NCBI GenBank assembly: GCA_903824665.1
Contig: CAIJXT010000019.1
Coordinates: 1 to 64,000 of the forward strand
Length of the DNA stretch: 64,000 nucleotides
Source: an uncultured Bacteroidota bacterium
GTDB lineage: Bacteria > Bacteroidota > Bacteroidia > Chitinophagales > Chitinophagaceae
Reading direction: 5' to 3'
Shown: piece after piece, positions 14,632 to 24,900 of the stretch
Position numbering within the stretch: the stretch's first letter is position 1
How the letters are laid out: each line of letters begins with the position of its first letter
Position numbers and translations under genes: made by a program
Notes under the pieces: model-generated
Seen by the model: only the letters and a program-made list of their open reading frames with translations
What the model was told of the DNA's origin: nothing
The model's database searches: none

Positions 14632-15858
14632 ATGCGCTTATTAATACTCTTCGCAATACTTACCGCCCACCTACCCGCCCTCTGCCAGACCGACGACTGG
14701 ATAGCACCCGAGGGCAAGATCATCAACTACCGCACACTCAACTGGAACGACTTTATAGGCAAGCCCAGGGGCGAGGAAGACAAATATACCCTGGCGGCTG
14801 TGTGCCCCGCTATATATTATTATGCCGATAGCGGTCATATACTGCCCAACGGCAGGGTGGCATTCAAATTCACGGTAAAGTGTGCGTTCCAGAGCGATGC
14901 CTTTGTACGCGAGGCCACCGCCAAAGAGCATACCAACTACTACCTCATACACGAGCAAAACCATTACGATATTGCCCTCACCTACGCCCGCCTGCTGCAG
15001 CAGCAACTGTCTGCCCGCGACTACAGCAAAGACAACTATAGCGACGAGATGGACAAAGTCAACGAGGCATTGTACAAAAACTACCGCAAAACCCAGACCA
15101 GCTACGACGGCGAGGTGAACCCTGAGGGCCGCATGGCGAAAGAAAAACAATACCTCTGGGATATGCGCGTACGCAAATGTATGGAGCAGAACACCGATGA
15201 GTTTTATGCCAGCCCCGAGGCCGTGGTGGCAACCGTCAGGGGCCTTGGGCAAACCGTAAAAAGAATACCCGGCGAGCCGGCACGCCAGTTTGTGGTCAGG
15301 GCCCGGCCTCTCTATACCGAGTATCCGCAGGAGATGGTGTCACGCCTGATAGAAACACAGGCATGGACCGTCGAAAAATCGATCATCGCTTTCTATACCC
15401 AGAAGTACTACCTCTCTGAAGATGGCATGACCCCCAAAGACTACCTGCGCGTACTGGCATTTGCATTTGTGCCCAATGGCAAAGACACCTACCGCCGGGT
15501 ATTGATAGACACCTTCAGCAATCTCGACAAGCCCGTGAAAATAGTAGCAGCCTTTTTCGCCAATGCCGACTCTGATGCCACACGCGAGCTGGTGATCGTA
15601 ACCAGCACGGCCCAGCGCGATGCCCGCAGCAATGGCACCCACTACAGCACACGCATATACGACAACATAAAACCGAAAGCCCTGCCCGCGAAGCTGAAAA
15701 AACTGGACGATGTAGCAGCAAAAGTCAGCGGCGGCTTTGACGGCGATATGGATGGTAGGCCACTGAAAGCGAAGTACAAAACAGAGGCCGAGGTAGCAGA
15801 GGCACTAACAAAAATGGGATACATCACCGTGCCGCTGCCTCCGGTCATCACCTACTAA
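14632..15858 (+). CDS. DUF922-type secreted putative zinc protease
   Basis: A 408-residue protein with an N-terminal signal peptide (cleavage near ALCQ, residue 19). The first half matches DUF922: LNWNDFIG near residue 36 and the HEQNHYDIALTYARLL helix near 107, an HExxH zinc-binding motif. The second half (about 200-408) is unassigned; it has a repeated alpha/beta character and a DGDMDGRP segment. The periplasmic or surface location and hydrolase role are inferred from the signal and motif. The region upstream carries the TGCGCA site pairs. A small membrane-protein gene follows after 15 bp. Confidence 0.78.
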   Translation: MRLLILFAILTAHLPALCQTDDWIAPEGKIINYRTLNWNDFIGKPRGEEDKYTLAAVCPAIYYYADSGHILPNGRVAFKFTVKCAFQSDAFVREATAKEHTNYYLIHEQNHYDIALTYARLLQQQLSARDYSKDNYSDEMDKVNEALYKNYRKTQTSYDGEVNPEGRMAKEKQYLWDMRVRKCMEQNTDEFYASPEAVVATVRGLGQTVKRIPGEPARQFVVRARPLYTEYPQEMVSRLIETQAWTVEKSIIAFYTQKYYLSEDGMTPKDYLRVLAFAFVPNGKDTYRRVLIDTFSNLDKPVKIVAAFFANADSDATRELVIVTSTAQRDARSNGTHYSTRIYDNIKPKALPAKLKKLDDVAAKVSGGFDGDMDGRPLKAKYKTEAEVAEALTKMGYITVPLPPVITY

Positions 15859-15873
15859 AACGATTATAGACTC

Positions 15874-16044
15874 ATGGAAGACTTTTTGCTTTGGACACTG
15901 GTAACAGTAGGAATGGTGGTTCTGTTTGTGATCTTTGTATTTGCTGGCATAGCCCGCAAAAACCTCAATATGTTTATCATGTCGGTAGTATTCCTGCTCG
16001 TAAGCATGGTCACTGCCGGCATAGCGGTTTTCAAATTATTGTGA
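15874..16044 (+). CDS. Small two-helix membrane protein (56 residues)
   Basis: ATG at 15874 to TGA at 16042-16044. Starts MEDFLLWTLVTVGMVVLFVI and continues through a short polar ARKNLN turn into a second hydrophobic helix ending AVFKLL. Two membrane helices with a basic hairpin turn. 15 bp behind the DUF922 gene and in the same direction, so probably co-transcribed. No family recognised. The lack of stops, strict hydrophobic pattern and tight spacing support a real gene. Confidence 0.65.
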   Translation: MEDFLLWTLVTVGMVVLFVIFVFAGIARKNLNMFIMSVVFLLVSMVTAGIAVFKLL

Positions 16045-16064
16045 TAGCAGATTGACTCATCGGG

Positions 16065-17825
16065 TCACCGTTTTCCTGTTGGTACAGTTACGGTCAGTAC
16101 CGGCGACAGTTCGCTCGTCACCCCCCTGTCTGTCACCGCCCGCAACCGGTAGTTGTTGGTAGCTCCTGGTTTCAGGTCCGAGTTGGTGAATTCATGGGCG
16201 TTTTTGCGCAGTACCTTTTCGTCGGCTACCAGTACATCGTCCATATACATCCTGAACCCTGCCAGATCGGGCACTTCAGGGTATTGCCATTGTACCGAGA
16301 GTTTTGATACATCTGGCATGTACTTGGTTATGGTGGGGGTAGGCAGCTCCAGACTCGGTGCCTGTATCGTCACCGTATCGCCGGGCACACTTTCTACCCC
16401 GGTGCGGCTTACTCCCGTCACACAAAACTTGTAACTGGAGCCGATACCCGGCTGAATGACATGCGTAAACGTAGTCGGCTTTAGCGGCAACTTATCAGCA
16501 AGGGCTATAAAGCGATAGTTCTCTACATCATACATATACACTTTGTAGTGGTGGGTAAGGCTGTCGCCGTTCATTATAGGGTCCCAGTTCAGCTTCATAC
16601 TGTACTTCTTGCCATCTATAGCACCGGCCACACGGGTGTTCTGCGGCTTGGGCGGGTCTATCATCATAAAGTAGCTATATAGCTTCTCTACACCATTGCT
16701 CAGACTTTTGTCGTTGTAGCAGGCGGTCACACGTATGCGGGTATAGCTGCTCACCGGCGACCCCGACTTGTCTATAAACATCCGGTCGCTGGCGCTGATC
16801 AGGTCAGACACCCGGCGGTAGCCTTCAGGCATATTGTCTTTCTCCAGGTAGAAGCCTTTGATAAAACGCTCATGCTCCCGTGGAAATGTCCACTCCACCT
16901 GTAGACCGTCTTTGAAGTAGAAACCCAATGGTGCTATCTTGGTTACTGCCGCGCGCATGTAGCTCTCAGGGTGATCCTCTGGATTGTACGTATACGACTT
17001 GATAATACCTTCAATACCAAACAGCGACTGGGCGCTGATGCTGTACTGGTCAGGAATTGAGGCGTCTGCCGCCTGGTCGTTCCAGGTATATTCAGAGTTG
17101 TCGTTGCGGTTGGTCTGCATTATAGGCTGGTCGTTGAGCCTTATGCCACGTTTGTACACATTGAAGCCGGCTACATAACCGGCCTTCAGCTTGCCTACGT
17201 TCACGTTCCAGATAAGGCGCACACCACGCTTGCCGGGTACCGACACCGAAGTGATCTCGCGCACTACATTCAGATCGGGTATCTCGCCATAGCTCCATGA
17301 CACCTGAGCCAGCATCTTGTCAGTGCCAGCAGCAAACAGGCCGTATTGATAGTCCATCTTCTGTGTCACAGTGCGGTCTACATACCCGAATCCACACAGC
17401 ACAGACACATCAAAATCGAGCGACGCGAGGTAAATGATATCCTGAATTTCCTTGTCATTGTTCTTCCACTTGGCAAAGAAGGTAGTGTAGTCATACTCCC
17501 GCAGCTTGCCGGTCTGGATCAGGTCTTTGAGTTTTTCGCGCATCCGCGATGCCTCCGTGTTGTCGGGCTCTGCTGAAGTAAGGTTCTTCTTTTGGGAAAT
17601 GCCGGGCAGTATGGGATCTGTGTTGAGCTTGTGCCAGTCACCCAGGCCATCTTTGCGCTTGATGTCAAAACCAGTGATATCTCCCGGCAGGCTGTTGAGA
17701 AACCATACGAGTTTCACGGTGCGTCCGTCGGGGCTTTGGGCTAGCAGGTCGGTGTTTCCCGTCTGTCCCTGCACACTAACTGTGCCGAGCAGAAGGGTCA
17801 AAAGAGCAATAAAGACAATTCTCAT
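16065..17825 (-). CDS. Secreted fibronectin type III-like repeat protein
   Basis: A 586-residue protein with a clear signal peptide (MRIVFIALLTLLLGTVSVQG). The mature part is a chain of about five FN3-like beta-sandwich domains; recurring marks are VKLVWFLN, VRLIWNVN, LQVEWTFP, MKLNWDPI and LSVQWQYP, each opening a strand pattern about 90-100 residues apart, with tails such as YKFCVTGVSRTG and YRLRAVTDRG. No C-terminal type IX sorting domain. The start at 17825 is fixed by the -7 box, which overlaps an upstream in-frame start at 17849. Likely periplasmic or surface; role unknown. Confidence 0.78.
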   Translation of the reverse strand: MRIVFIALLTLLLGTVSVQGQTGNTDLLAQSPDGRTVKLVWFLNSLPGDITGFDIKRKDGLGDWHKLNTDPILPGISQKKNLTSAEPDNTEASRMREKLKDLIQTGKLREYDYTTFFAKWKNNDKEIQDIIYLASLDFDVSVLCGFGYVDRTVTQKMDYQYGLFAAGTDKMLAQVSWSYGEIPDLNVVREITSVSVPGKRGVRLIWNVNVGKLKAGYVAGFNVYKRGIRLNDQPIMQTNRNDNSEYTWNDQAADASIPDQYSISAQSLFGIEGIIKSYTYNPEDHPESYMRAAVTKIAPLGFYFKDGLQVEWTFPREHERFIKGFYLEKDNMPEGYRRVSDLISASDRMFIDKSGSPVSSYTRIRVTACYNDKSLSNGVEKLYSYFMMIDPPKPQNTRVAGAIDGKKYSMKLNWDPIMNGDSLTHHYKVYMYDVENYRFIALADKLPLKPTTFTHVIQPGIGSSYKFCVTGVSRTGVESVPGDTVTIQAPSLELPTPTITKYMPDVSKLSVQWQYPEVPDLAGFRMYMDDVLVADEKVLRKNAHEFTNSDLKPGATNNYRLRAVTDRGVTSELSPVLTVTVPTGKR

Positions 17826-17846
17826 GGAGTACGTATGGTATAGCTG

Positions 17847-17854
17847 CAAAAGTA
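17847..17854 (-). promoter_or_regulatory. -7 box, FN3 protein promoter
   Basis: TACTTTTG on the minus strand, 21 nt before the ATG at 17825. Confidence 0.6.
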
Positions 17855-17934
17855 CTGATTTTCCCGGTTTCGGGGGTGTGCCACGGGGCAGGGTTATTCA
17901 TCTATCTGGCACATACCCACATCAGGGATCATCC

Positions 17935-20900
17935 TTAACTGAACAGGAAGGCAATATCATCCTTGGTCAGCCGCTTCATAAACGCATTGTCGTCAGATAC
18001 CAGCTCGCTGGCCAGTGCGCGTTTGCGCTCCTGCAGTTGCAGCATCTTTTCTTCAAGGGTATCCTTGCAGATAAGACGGTAGGCAAATATGTTCTTTGTC
18101 TGCCCTATACGGTGTGTACGGTCTATGGCTTGCTGCTCTACCGCGGGGTTCCACCATGGATCTACGATATATACATAGTCAGCGGCGGTAAGGTTGAGAC
18201 CTATACCACCTGCTTTGAGCGATATCAGGAATACACGGCACTCATGATTGTTCTGAAACTCCTGTATCGCACGTTCGCGCTCTACAGATGTGCTGCTGCC
18301 ATCAAAGTATACATGGGTGATGTTCTCTTCATTCAGCTTGGCCTTTATGAGTGCGAGCATACCCAGAAACTGAGAGAAGATCAGCACCTTGTGGTCGCCA
18401 ACGTTTTCAGTGATCTCGCGGCTCAGCTCATCGAGCTTCACCGAGTAGTTATGAAAACGTTCCTCCTCGTTGAGTATAGCCGGCGAATCACATATCTGCC
18501 GCAGGCGGGTAAGGCCCTGCAGTATATGCATCTGCGAGCGCTCCATACCACGCTCCTCTATCATGCCCAGTATCTGCGACCGATAGGTGTTACGGTAGGC
18601 ATCATAGATCTTGCGCTGCTCGGTACCCATTTCGCAGTACAAAATGGTCTCTGTCTTTTCAGGCAGGTCTTTTGCTACCTGCTCCTTGGTACGGCGAAGC
18701 AGAAACGGATGCGTCAGCTTGCGCAGTTGCTGTTTCACCTCATCTTCCATGAATTTGTCGATAGGTGTCGCAAACTCGCTCATGAAAAACTCCCTGCTGC
18801 CCAGCATACCCGGGTTCAGAAAGTTCATCTGCGCATACAGGTCAAATGTATTGTTCTGCACAGGTGTACCACTCAATGCCAGCCTGTTCTTACAGTTGAG
18901 CAACAGCGATGCTTTTGCCACCTGCGACTGCGGGTTCTTAATAGATTGCGACTCATCCAAAACTACGTAGTCAAACTCTATTTCGCGCATTCCCTTTATG
19001 TCACTACGCATGGTGCCATAAGTGGTGATAATGATGTCAAAACCTTTGTAGCTTGCCGGAGACGGGTTTCGCTTAGGGCCATGATGAATAACGTGTTTCA
19101 GTTCAGGGGTAAACTTCTTGATCTCATTCTCCCAGTTGTACATCAGCGTTGTGGGGCATACCACCATAAAGAACGCCTCGGGATGCAGGTTTTTGTAATG
19201 CTGAAAGAATGCAAGTGTCTGTACCGTCTTACCAAGACCCATGTCATCGGCAAGTATACCACCCCACCCGGCCTCATTCAGGAATATAAGCCACTGAAAG
19301 CCTGCCAGCTGATAGGGCCTGAGCGTAGCGGTAAGGTGCGTTGGTGGCTCTATTAAACTGTAGTCATTATTAAGAATGTTCTCCAGTTTCTCCTTTTTGA
19401 GCTCCAGTTCCTGCTGCAGCGTATCTTCATCAATGTCGGCCAGCAGATCGTCGAGCACACTGAAATGGAACTTCTTCAGGCGCACTTTGTTGCCCTTGGT
19501 TTCGCCCATCTTCAGCAGCAGACTGTACTTTTTCAGCCACTCTTCAGGCAGCAAACCTATGGACCCATCACCCAGCCTGACGAAATTTTGCCGCTGTGCA
19601 AGTGCCTTCTTCACTTCTATTATAGAAACTGACTGATCTCCGAAAGTAAGCTCAACCGATGCATCAAACCAATCTATACCACTACTTACCTGTATCTGTG
19701 TCTGTGGCTTGTGTACATTGACTCTGAGGTTTTTCAGACCCTCAAAACCCATCATATCCACGCTGTTTTCACGCATGAGCTCTGTGAAGCGGAAAAACCA
19801 GTTATTGGTGAGCACGGCAGTGCCCGGCAAATGGAAAAAACCTTCTTTCTTGTTGTGCTGGATATCAGTATGAAGGGATTGTACGAGCTCAATAAATTCG
19901 CGCTCGGCAATTTCATTCCGCTTTATGATCGTGACGATACCATCCTTTGGCTGTATCACATCCCCGAAGTAGCCTGGCTTGATCTCGAAGCCACCGTACA
20001 CAAAAGCCGGTTGCAGCACCAGTGTTTGATCGCGCTCGTACAGGTACAATCGGTAGTCAGGCCTCATGTTCAGCACATGCTCTACAAGCTCTTCAGAAAA
20101 ATGCACATGTGCATTCTCGCTCCAGGGCATCAACTTATCGCGCAAAAACTGCTGCCACTCTGATGCCGCAATTTTGAGCTTGGCTGCCGGTAGTATTTGT
20201 TCGGCCAGCTGCACATCCTGAATGGAACCCAGCGCATACATATACCCCTCGTGTATCAGCACTGCCGAATTCACGATCCTGACATCTTTATGCGGTACAG
20301 CTTTACTATCTATGTTCCATTCCAGCGATACAGTGAAATCCTTCCCTGTTTTCTGGGCCACCAGTTGCGGATGCACTGGCCTGCCAGCAAATGCGATAGG
20401 CTCTATTGTTTTGGAAGAGAGCATCTTACCCTGCTGTTTCAGATACAAAAACGGGTGCAGGGAATAGCGGTCAAATAACTTCTGGTATTTCGGAAGCAGG
20501 TACTCCCAGGCTTGTTCACGTACTTCGTCCTGAGGTACATCTTTGAGTACACTTTCGTAATCCGACAGAAAATCGCCGAAAGGCAATGTTTTCTTCAGGT
20601 ATTTTAGCAGCTCATCAGGTATAAACTTCCTGATCACCGGTAACAGATCCCTGTCTTCAGCCTGAAAACGCATCGGATTCACATATTGGCTCAGCTCCAG
20701 CTTTTCTATACTACCGGTCAATTTCTGAGCTTCGTCGTCTGCAAGAGCCGCTATCAGCAGTACATCTACGTAAGGAAATGTCGTATTGCTGGTATCGAGT
20801 ACTATACCCAGTCGCTGCTCTTCCTGCGCTACGGCCACTACCGTTTCCACTACCGCAGGCTGCACCTTCACCGGTGTCTTGCTCTCTACCTTTTTTATTG

Positions 20901-21672
20901 AAGGATCCAGTACTCTGAGGAATGGTTTATTGTTCTCATAGGTAAATTCGAATTTATTCTTGAGGTCGTCCTTCAGGGTGTATCCGTACTGTTCCAGCAG
21001 CTTGTTCTTTTGCACATCCCAGTTCTGCATCGACTGAAAATGTTGCGCACCGAACAACTTCAGTACATGAAAAAACAATGCCGACTTGTGCACACACAGC
21101 GGATGGGTCTTTTCAGCACATGTGCATGATGTATCAAAATAGCGGTCCTCATTCTGACGAATGGTAACTCTGTATGTACCCTCATCAGGTACGTCGGCTT
21201 CAATACTGCCGTTGCGGTTGGTTACCAGCACCACCTTACCAGCATTACCTATCCGTTCGGCTTTCTCCAGCGCATCTGCCGAAGTAAACAACTGCAGCAT
21301 CTGTTTATTGATTTGCCGCATTCTTACAACAGTATGCTTCTGGTCGTATTCTATACTTACATTCTCGAAAAAACCGCTCTGTAAAATATCATTGAGCTGA
21401 AATAGTGCTCCTACCTCATGCCTGCATATCTCTCCGAGATTGTACGGGCACTGGCAACGCACCGTCATTTCCTTCGGCTGCAGGTACTTATTCACCGTCA
21501 CAGTGTAGTAATTCTGGTACAGATCGTTGCGCACCCTGAAGCGGACCTGCTCCAACAGATGATCTACATCGAGCATCTGAACGCCCGAAGTGTAAAATAT
21601 CTTCTTACCACGCCGAATCACTTCTTCGGTACCATGGTTGTAAACGTATCTCAGTATTGGTGGTAACGACAT
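17935..21672 (-). CDS. SNF2-family helicase with SWIM zinc fingers
   Basis: A 1245-residue DNA-dependent ATPase. The N-terminus has two SWIM-type zinc motifs: CQCPYNLGEICRH (near residue 72) and CTCAEKTHPLCVH (near 187). A long unassigned middle follows. The SNF2 core occupies the last 450 residues: motif I DDMGLGKTVQT (near 810), motif II VVLDESQSIKNP (DESQ replaces DEAH), motif III LALSGTPVQN, and helicase-C motifs FDGSSTSVERE, LKAGGIGLNL and IDRTHRIGQ. These proteins remodel or translocate on DNA; bacterial targets are mostly unknown. The start is MSLPPILRYV, 33 nt after a -7 box. Longer upstream reading frames cross the promoter and are not used. Confidence 0.93.
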   Translation of the reverse strand: MSLPPILRYVYNHGTEEVIRRGKKIFYTSGVQMLDVDHLLEQVRFRVRNDLYQNYYTVTVNKYLQPKEMTVRCQCPYNLGEICRHEVGALFQLNDILQSGFFENVSIEYDQKHTVVRMRQINKQMLQLFTSADALEKAERIGNAGKVVLVTNRNGSIEADVPDEGTYRVTIRQNEDRYFDTSCTCAEKTHPLCVHKSALFFHVLKLFGAQHFQSMQNWDVQKNKLLEQYGYTLKDDLKNKFEFTYENNKPFLRVLDPSIKKVESKTPVKVQPAVVETVVAVAQEEQRLGIVLDTSNTTFPYVDVLLIAALADDEAQKLTGSIEKLELSQYVNPMRFQAEDRDLLPVIRKFIPDELLKYLKKTLPFGDFLSDYESVLKDVPQDEVREQAWEYLLPKYQKLFDRYSLHPFLYLKQQGKMLSSKTIEPIAFAGRPVHPQLVAQKTGKDFTVSLEWNIDSKAVPHKDVRIVNSAVLIHEGYMYALGSIQDVQLAEQILPAAKLKIAASEWQQFLRDKLMPWSENAHVHFSEELVEHVLNMRPDYRLYLYERDQTLVLQPAFVYGGFEIKPGYFGDVIQPKDGIVTIIKRNEIAEREFIELVQSLHTDIQHNKKEGFFHLPGTAVLTNNWFFRFTELMRENSVDMMGFEGLKNLRVNVHKPQTQIQVSSGIDWFDASVELTFGDQSVSIIEVKKALAQRQNFVRLGDGSIGLLPEEWLKKYSLLLKMGETKGNKVRLKKFHFSVLDDLLADIDEDTLQQELELKKEKLENILNNDYSLIEPPTHLTATLRPYQLAGFQWLIFLNEAGWGGILADDMGLGKTVQTLAFFQHYKNLHPEAFFMVVCPTTLMYNWENEIKKFTPELKHVIHHGPKRNPSPASYKGFDIIITTYGTMRSDIKGMREIEFDYVVLDESQSIKNPQSQVAKASLLLNCKNRLALSGTPVQNNTFDLYAQMNFLNPGMLGSREFFMSEFATPIDKFMEDEVKQQLRKLTHPFLLRRTKEQVAKDLPEKTETILYCEMGTEQRKIYDAYRNTYRSQILGMIEERGMERSQMHILQGLTRLRQICDSPAILNEEERFHNYSVKLDELSREITENVGDHKVLIFSQFLGMLALIKAKLNEENITHVYFDGSSTSVERERAIQEFQNNHECRVFLISLKAGGIGLNLTAADYVYIVDPWWNPAVEQQAIDRTHRIGQTKNIFAYRLICKDTLEEKMLQLQERKRALASELVSDDNAFMKRLTKDDIAFLFS

Positions 21673-21705
21673 TAGTCCTGGCTCCGGTTCAAAAAAGGCA
21701 ATCTG

Positions 21706-21713
21706 CAAAAGTA
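21706..21713 (-). promoter_or_regulatory. -7 box, SNF2 promoter
   Basis: TACTTTTG on the minus strand, 33 nt before the SNF2 ATG. The spacer to the divergent NRPS gene is 266 bp and must hold the NRPS promoter too, for which no clear box was found. Confidence 0.6.
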
Positions 21714-21938
21714 TCGAAAAAAGGGACGTAGAAATTGCAGGAGAGGATAAAAATATGTTAAGACAGCACCCGGTAAATCTGCGGCAAAACAGGTCGATAA
21801 TTTTTAACGTTTTGAAATTCCGCCCGTTGTACAACAGTAATCGGGGATTATCGTATTTTTCACCCTGAACAAGGCGCTGCTCTACGATAAATAGTCGGTT
21901 GTAACCGGAAGTAAGGCAAGCAGGTTCGAAATTAGATA

Positions 21939-24900
21939 ATGACACCCGGAATTGTACTTGGCCCACATCGTCCCGATCTGCTGCATGAAGAAACGCTTGC
22001 AGATATCTTTCGTGCCAGTGCGCGAAGGTTACAGGGAAAGCCAGCAATTATTTTCAACACAACGTCACTTAGCTATGCTGACCTTGACCGCTGGAGTGAT
22101 GCTATGGCCGACTTTTTATCTCAGAATGGCATTAAAAGGGGCGACCCGGTAGGCGTTTGGTGGCCAAGGGGTATAGAATTGCATGTAGCCATTCTGGGTA
22201 TTGTCAAGGCCGGTGCCACTTACGTGCCCCTGGATCATGAGATGCCGGCAGACCGTGTAGCAACTGTATTGCTTGAGGTAGGTGCCCGCGGATACATCAG
22301 TCAGGAGAAAACAGCAATACCCTGCCCCATGTTCTCTGTAGTGCCACAGCCGAAGGCTGATGAGCTAGTGTATGTGCACCAGGGTGCACAACCAGATGAC
22401 GGCGCATATGTACTGTACACATCTGGTAGTACCGGAAAACCAAAAGGAATACCGATTTCGCACCGGCAGATATGCCAGTTTGTGCGTGCTGAGCAATCAA
22501 TACTTGACATCGGGGCCGACGATATTGTTTACCAGGGTTTTTCGGTTTCCTTCGACATGTGGTGCGAAGAAACCTGGATAGGATACCTGGCCGGCGCTAC
22601 CCTGTGGGTGGCAGATGCAGCAACGGCAAAATCAATCGACGAACTTTCCGATGTTTTGCGCAACAACAGGATTACTGTTTTGCATGCCGTACCCAGCCTT
22701 CTGGCAGTGATGGATGATGACATCCCGTCGCTACGGCTGGTAAATGCAGGCGGCGAAGCCTGCACCACCCAGGTGCTTGCCAGATGGTCTGCACCACCGC
22801 GGAGGTTTTTCAACACGTATGGACCTACCGAAACAACAGTATCTGCCACACTTGCCGAATTGAAACCGGGCGATCATATCTCCATCGGGTTACCACTGCC
22901 CAATTATGGCCTTGCCGTAGTAGATGATATGCTGAATCCGCTACCTTATGGTGAGCGCGGAGAGCTTGTCATTTCAGGCCCCGGACTCAGCAATGGGTAC
23001 ATTAACAATCCGACACTTACACAGGAAAAATTTGTAAGCAAACCCGAGTCGCTCCATGAAATGCCGGGAAGCCGCATATACCGAACGGGCGATACTGCTG
23101 TAGTTAATGCTGATGGCTCGATAGACTTTCATGGCAGATTTGATGACCAGGTGAAACTGCGTGGATACCGCATAGAACTGGGTGAAATTGAAAATCAGCT
23201 TTGCTCCCTTACCGATATTACAGCTGCGGCAGTAGCCGTAAAGAAAGACCTTAATGGGCAGGAACACCTTGCAGCGTACGTAGTTTGCGACGACCCGGTA
23301 CATATGAACCAGCAGCGGATACGCGAATCGCTGGCAAAAGTACTACCTGCCTACATGGTGCCGGCAGTGATCATGCAGTTGCCTGTAATGCCGCGGCTGC
23401 AGAGTGGCAAAATAGACCGAAAGGCACTACCGGTGCCGGCAATGCTGCTAGAAAATATCAGCTCCGTGGCCAACGAGGTAATTGATCTCGAAGCACCACT
23501 GACCGACAGGGTGATTGCTGTTCTGCGTGGTTTCTTTCCGAATCGAACAATAACTCCTGAAAATGATTTTTTTACTGATCTTGGCGGCCATTCTTTGCTT
23601 GCTGCTGCCATGGTATCGCGTTTGCGTAGGGATGCAGGTATACCGCAGGCATCCCTGAAAGACCTATATCTCCATCGGCCACTGAGTAATGTGATCGCCC
23701 ATTGGGAATCAAAACCAGTTGGGGTTATACAGGCAAAACGAATTTTCAACAAAATCCCAAAGGCTAGGTTCTACATCTGCTGGCTGGCACAAACGCTTTC
23801 GCTGCTGCTCATGTATGGGCTTTTTGCTGTCCAGATTTTCTTTCCCTACCTGGGATACTATATTGTAAAAGAAGACACCAATGACATTCCGTATGCTATA
23901 GGCACAGCATTGTGCCTGTTTCTATTCATACCACCATTCTTTGCTTTATGCAGTATTGTGATGAAATGGCTGGTGATAGGGCGGATGAAGGAGGGAGACT
24001 ATCCGCTATGGGGCAGCTACTATTTCAGGTGGTGGTTTGTGAAGACGATGCAACAGCTGTTGCCCTCGCAGTTTCTGAATGGTACACCTTTGTATTGTGG
24101 CTATCTGCGCCGCCTGGGGGTTAAAGTCGCTAAGGATGCACAACTGGGTGCGATGACGATAGGTGCAGAAGACCTTGTGACCATAGGCAGCGATGTAAGT
24201 ATCAGTTCTCAGGCAGTACTGAACAATGCGTTTGTAGAAGATGGCATGCTAAAGCTACGCCGTATTCACCTTGGCGACCATGCCTATGTGGGCAGCAGTG
24301 CCATCATTGCCGGAGGTGCGTCCATTGAAGCCTGGGGCGAGCTCCAGGACCTTAGTCACCTGCCAGCCGGCAAAACTATCAAAACCGGAGAAGTATGGCA
24401 GGGAAGCCCGGCTGTGCTCAAAGAAACGAAAGCTATTGAAGATCTGCCTCAGCCACTGCACGTATCGCCCATGAGGCGCAGGGCATATTCATGGCTTTTT
24501 ACGCTGTCGCTGCTTATCTTCCCAATAGTGGTATTACTACCACTGCTGCCCACCATTATAGTCATTCACAATCTCGACAACTCCACACCAGACTACGACT
24601 TCAGTTATCTGTCGGTAACTCCTTCTCTGGCGTTGAGCTATATCATCATATTTACCCTAAGCACTATACTGTTATCCCGCTTGCTGCAATGGGGTATCAA
24701 ACCCGGCAAATACCCTATTTACAGCCTTTTCTATGTGCGCAAGTGGTTTGCTGACCAGTTGATGTCGTTGTCACTGATCGTTTTGCACCCCATGTACGCT
24801 ACAGTATATGTATCCCTGCTTTTCAGAGCGCTGGGAGCCAAAGTGGGCACCAACACAGAAATATCAACAGCCAGCAGCGTTACCCACCCGCTGCTCGAAA

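Noticed and set aside
17506-19356. 616-codon plus-strand ORF opposite the SNF2 gene
   Set aside because: It is an antisense shadow: the minus-strand frame has all SNF2 motifs, a promoter and normal codon use.
21673-22047. N-terminal extension of the SNF2 frame by 125 codons
   Set aside because: It crosses the SNF2 promoter box and overlaps the start of the divergent Pls-like gene; the extra residues have no domain character.
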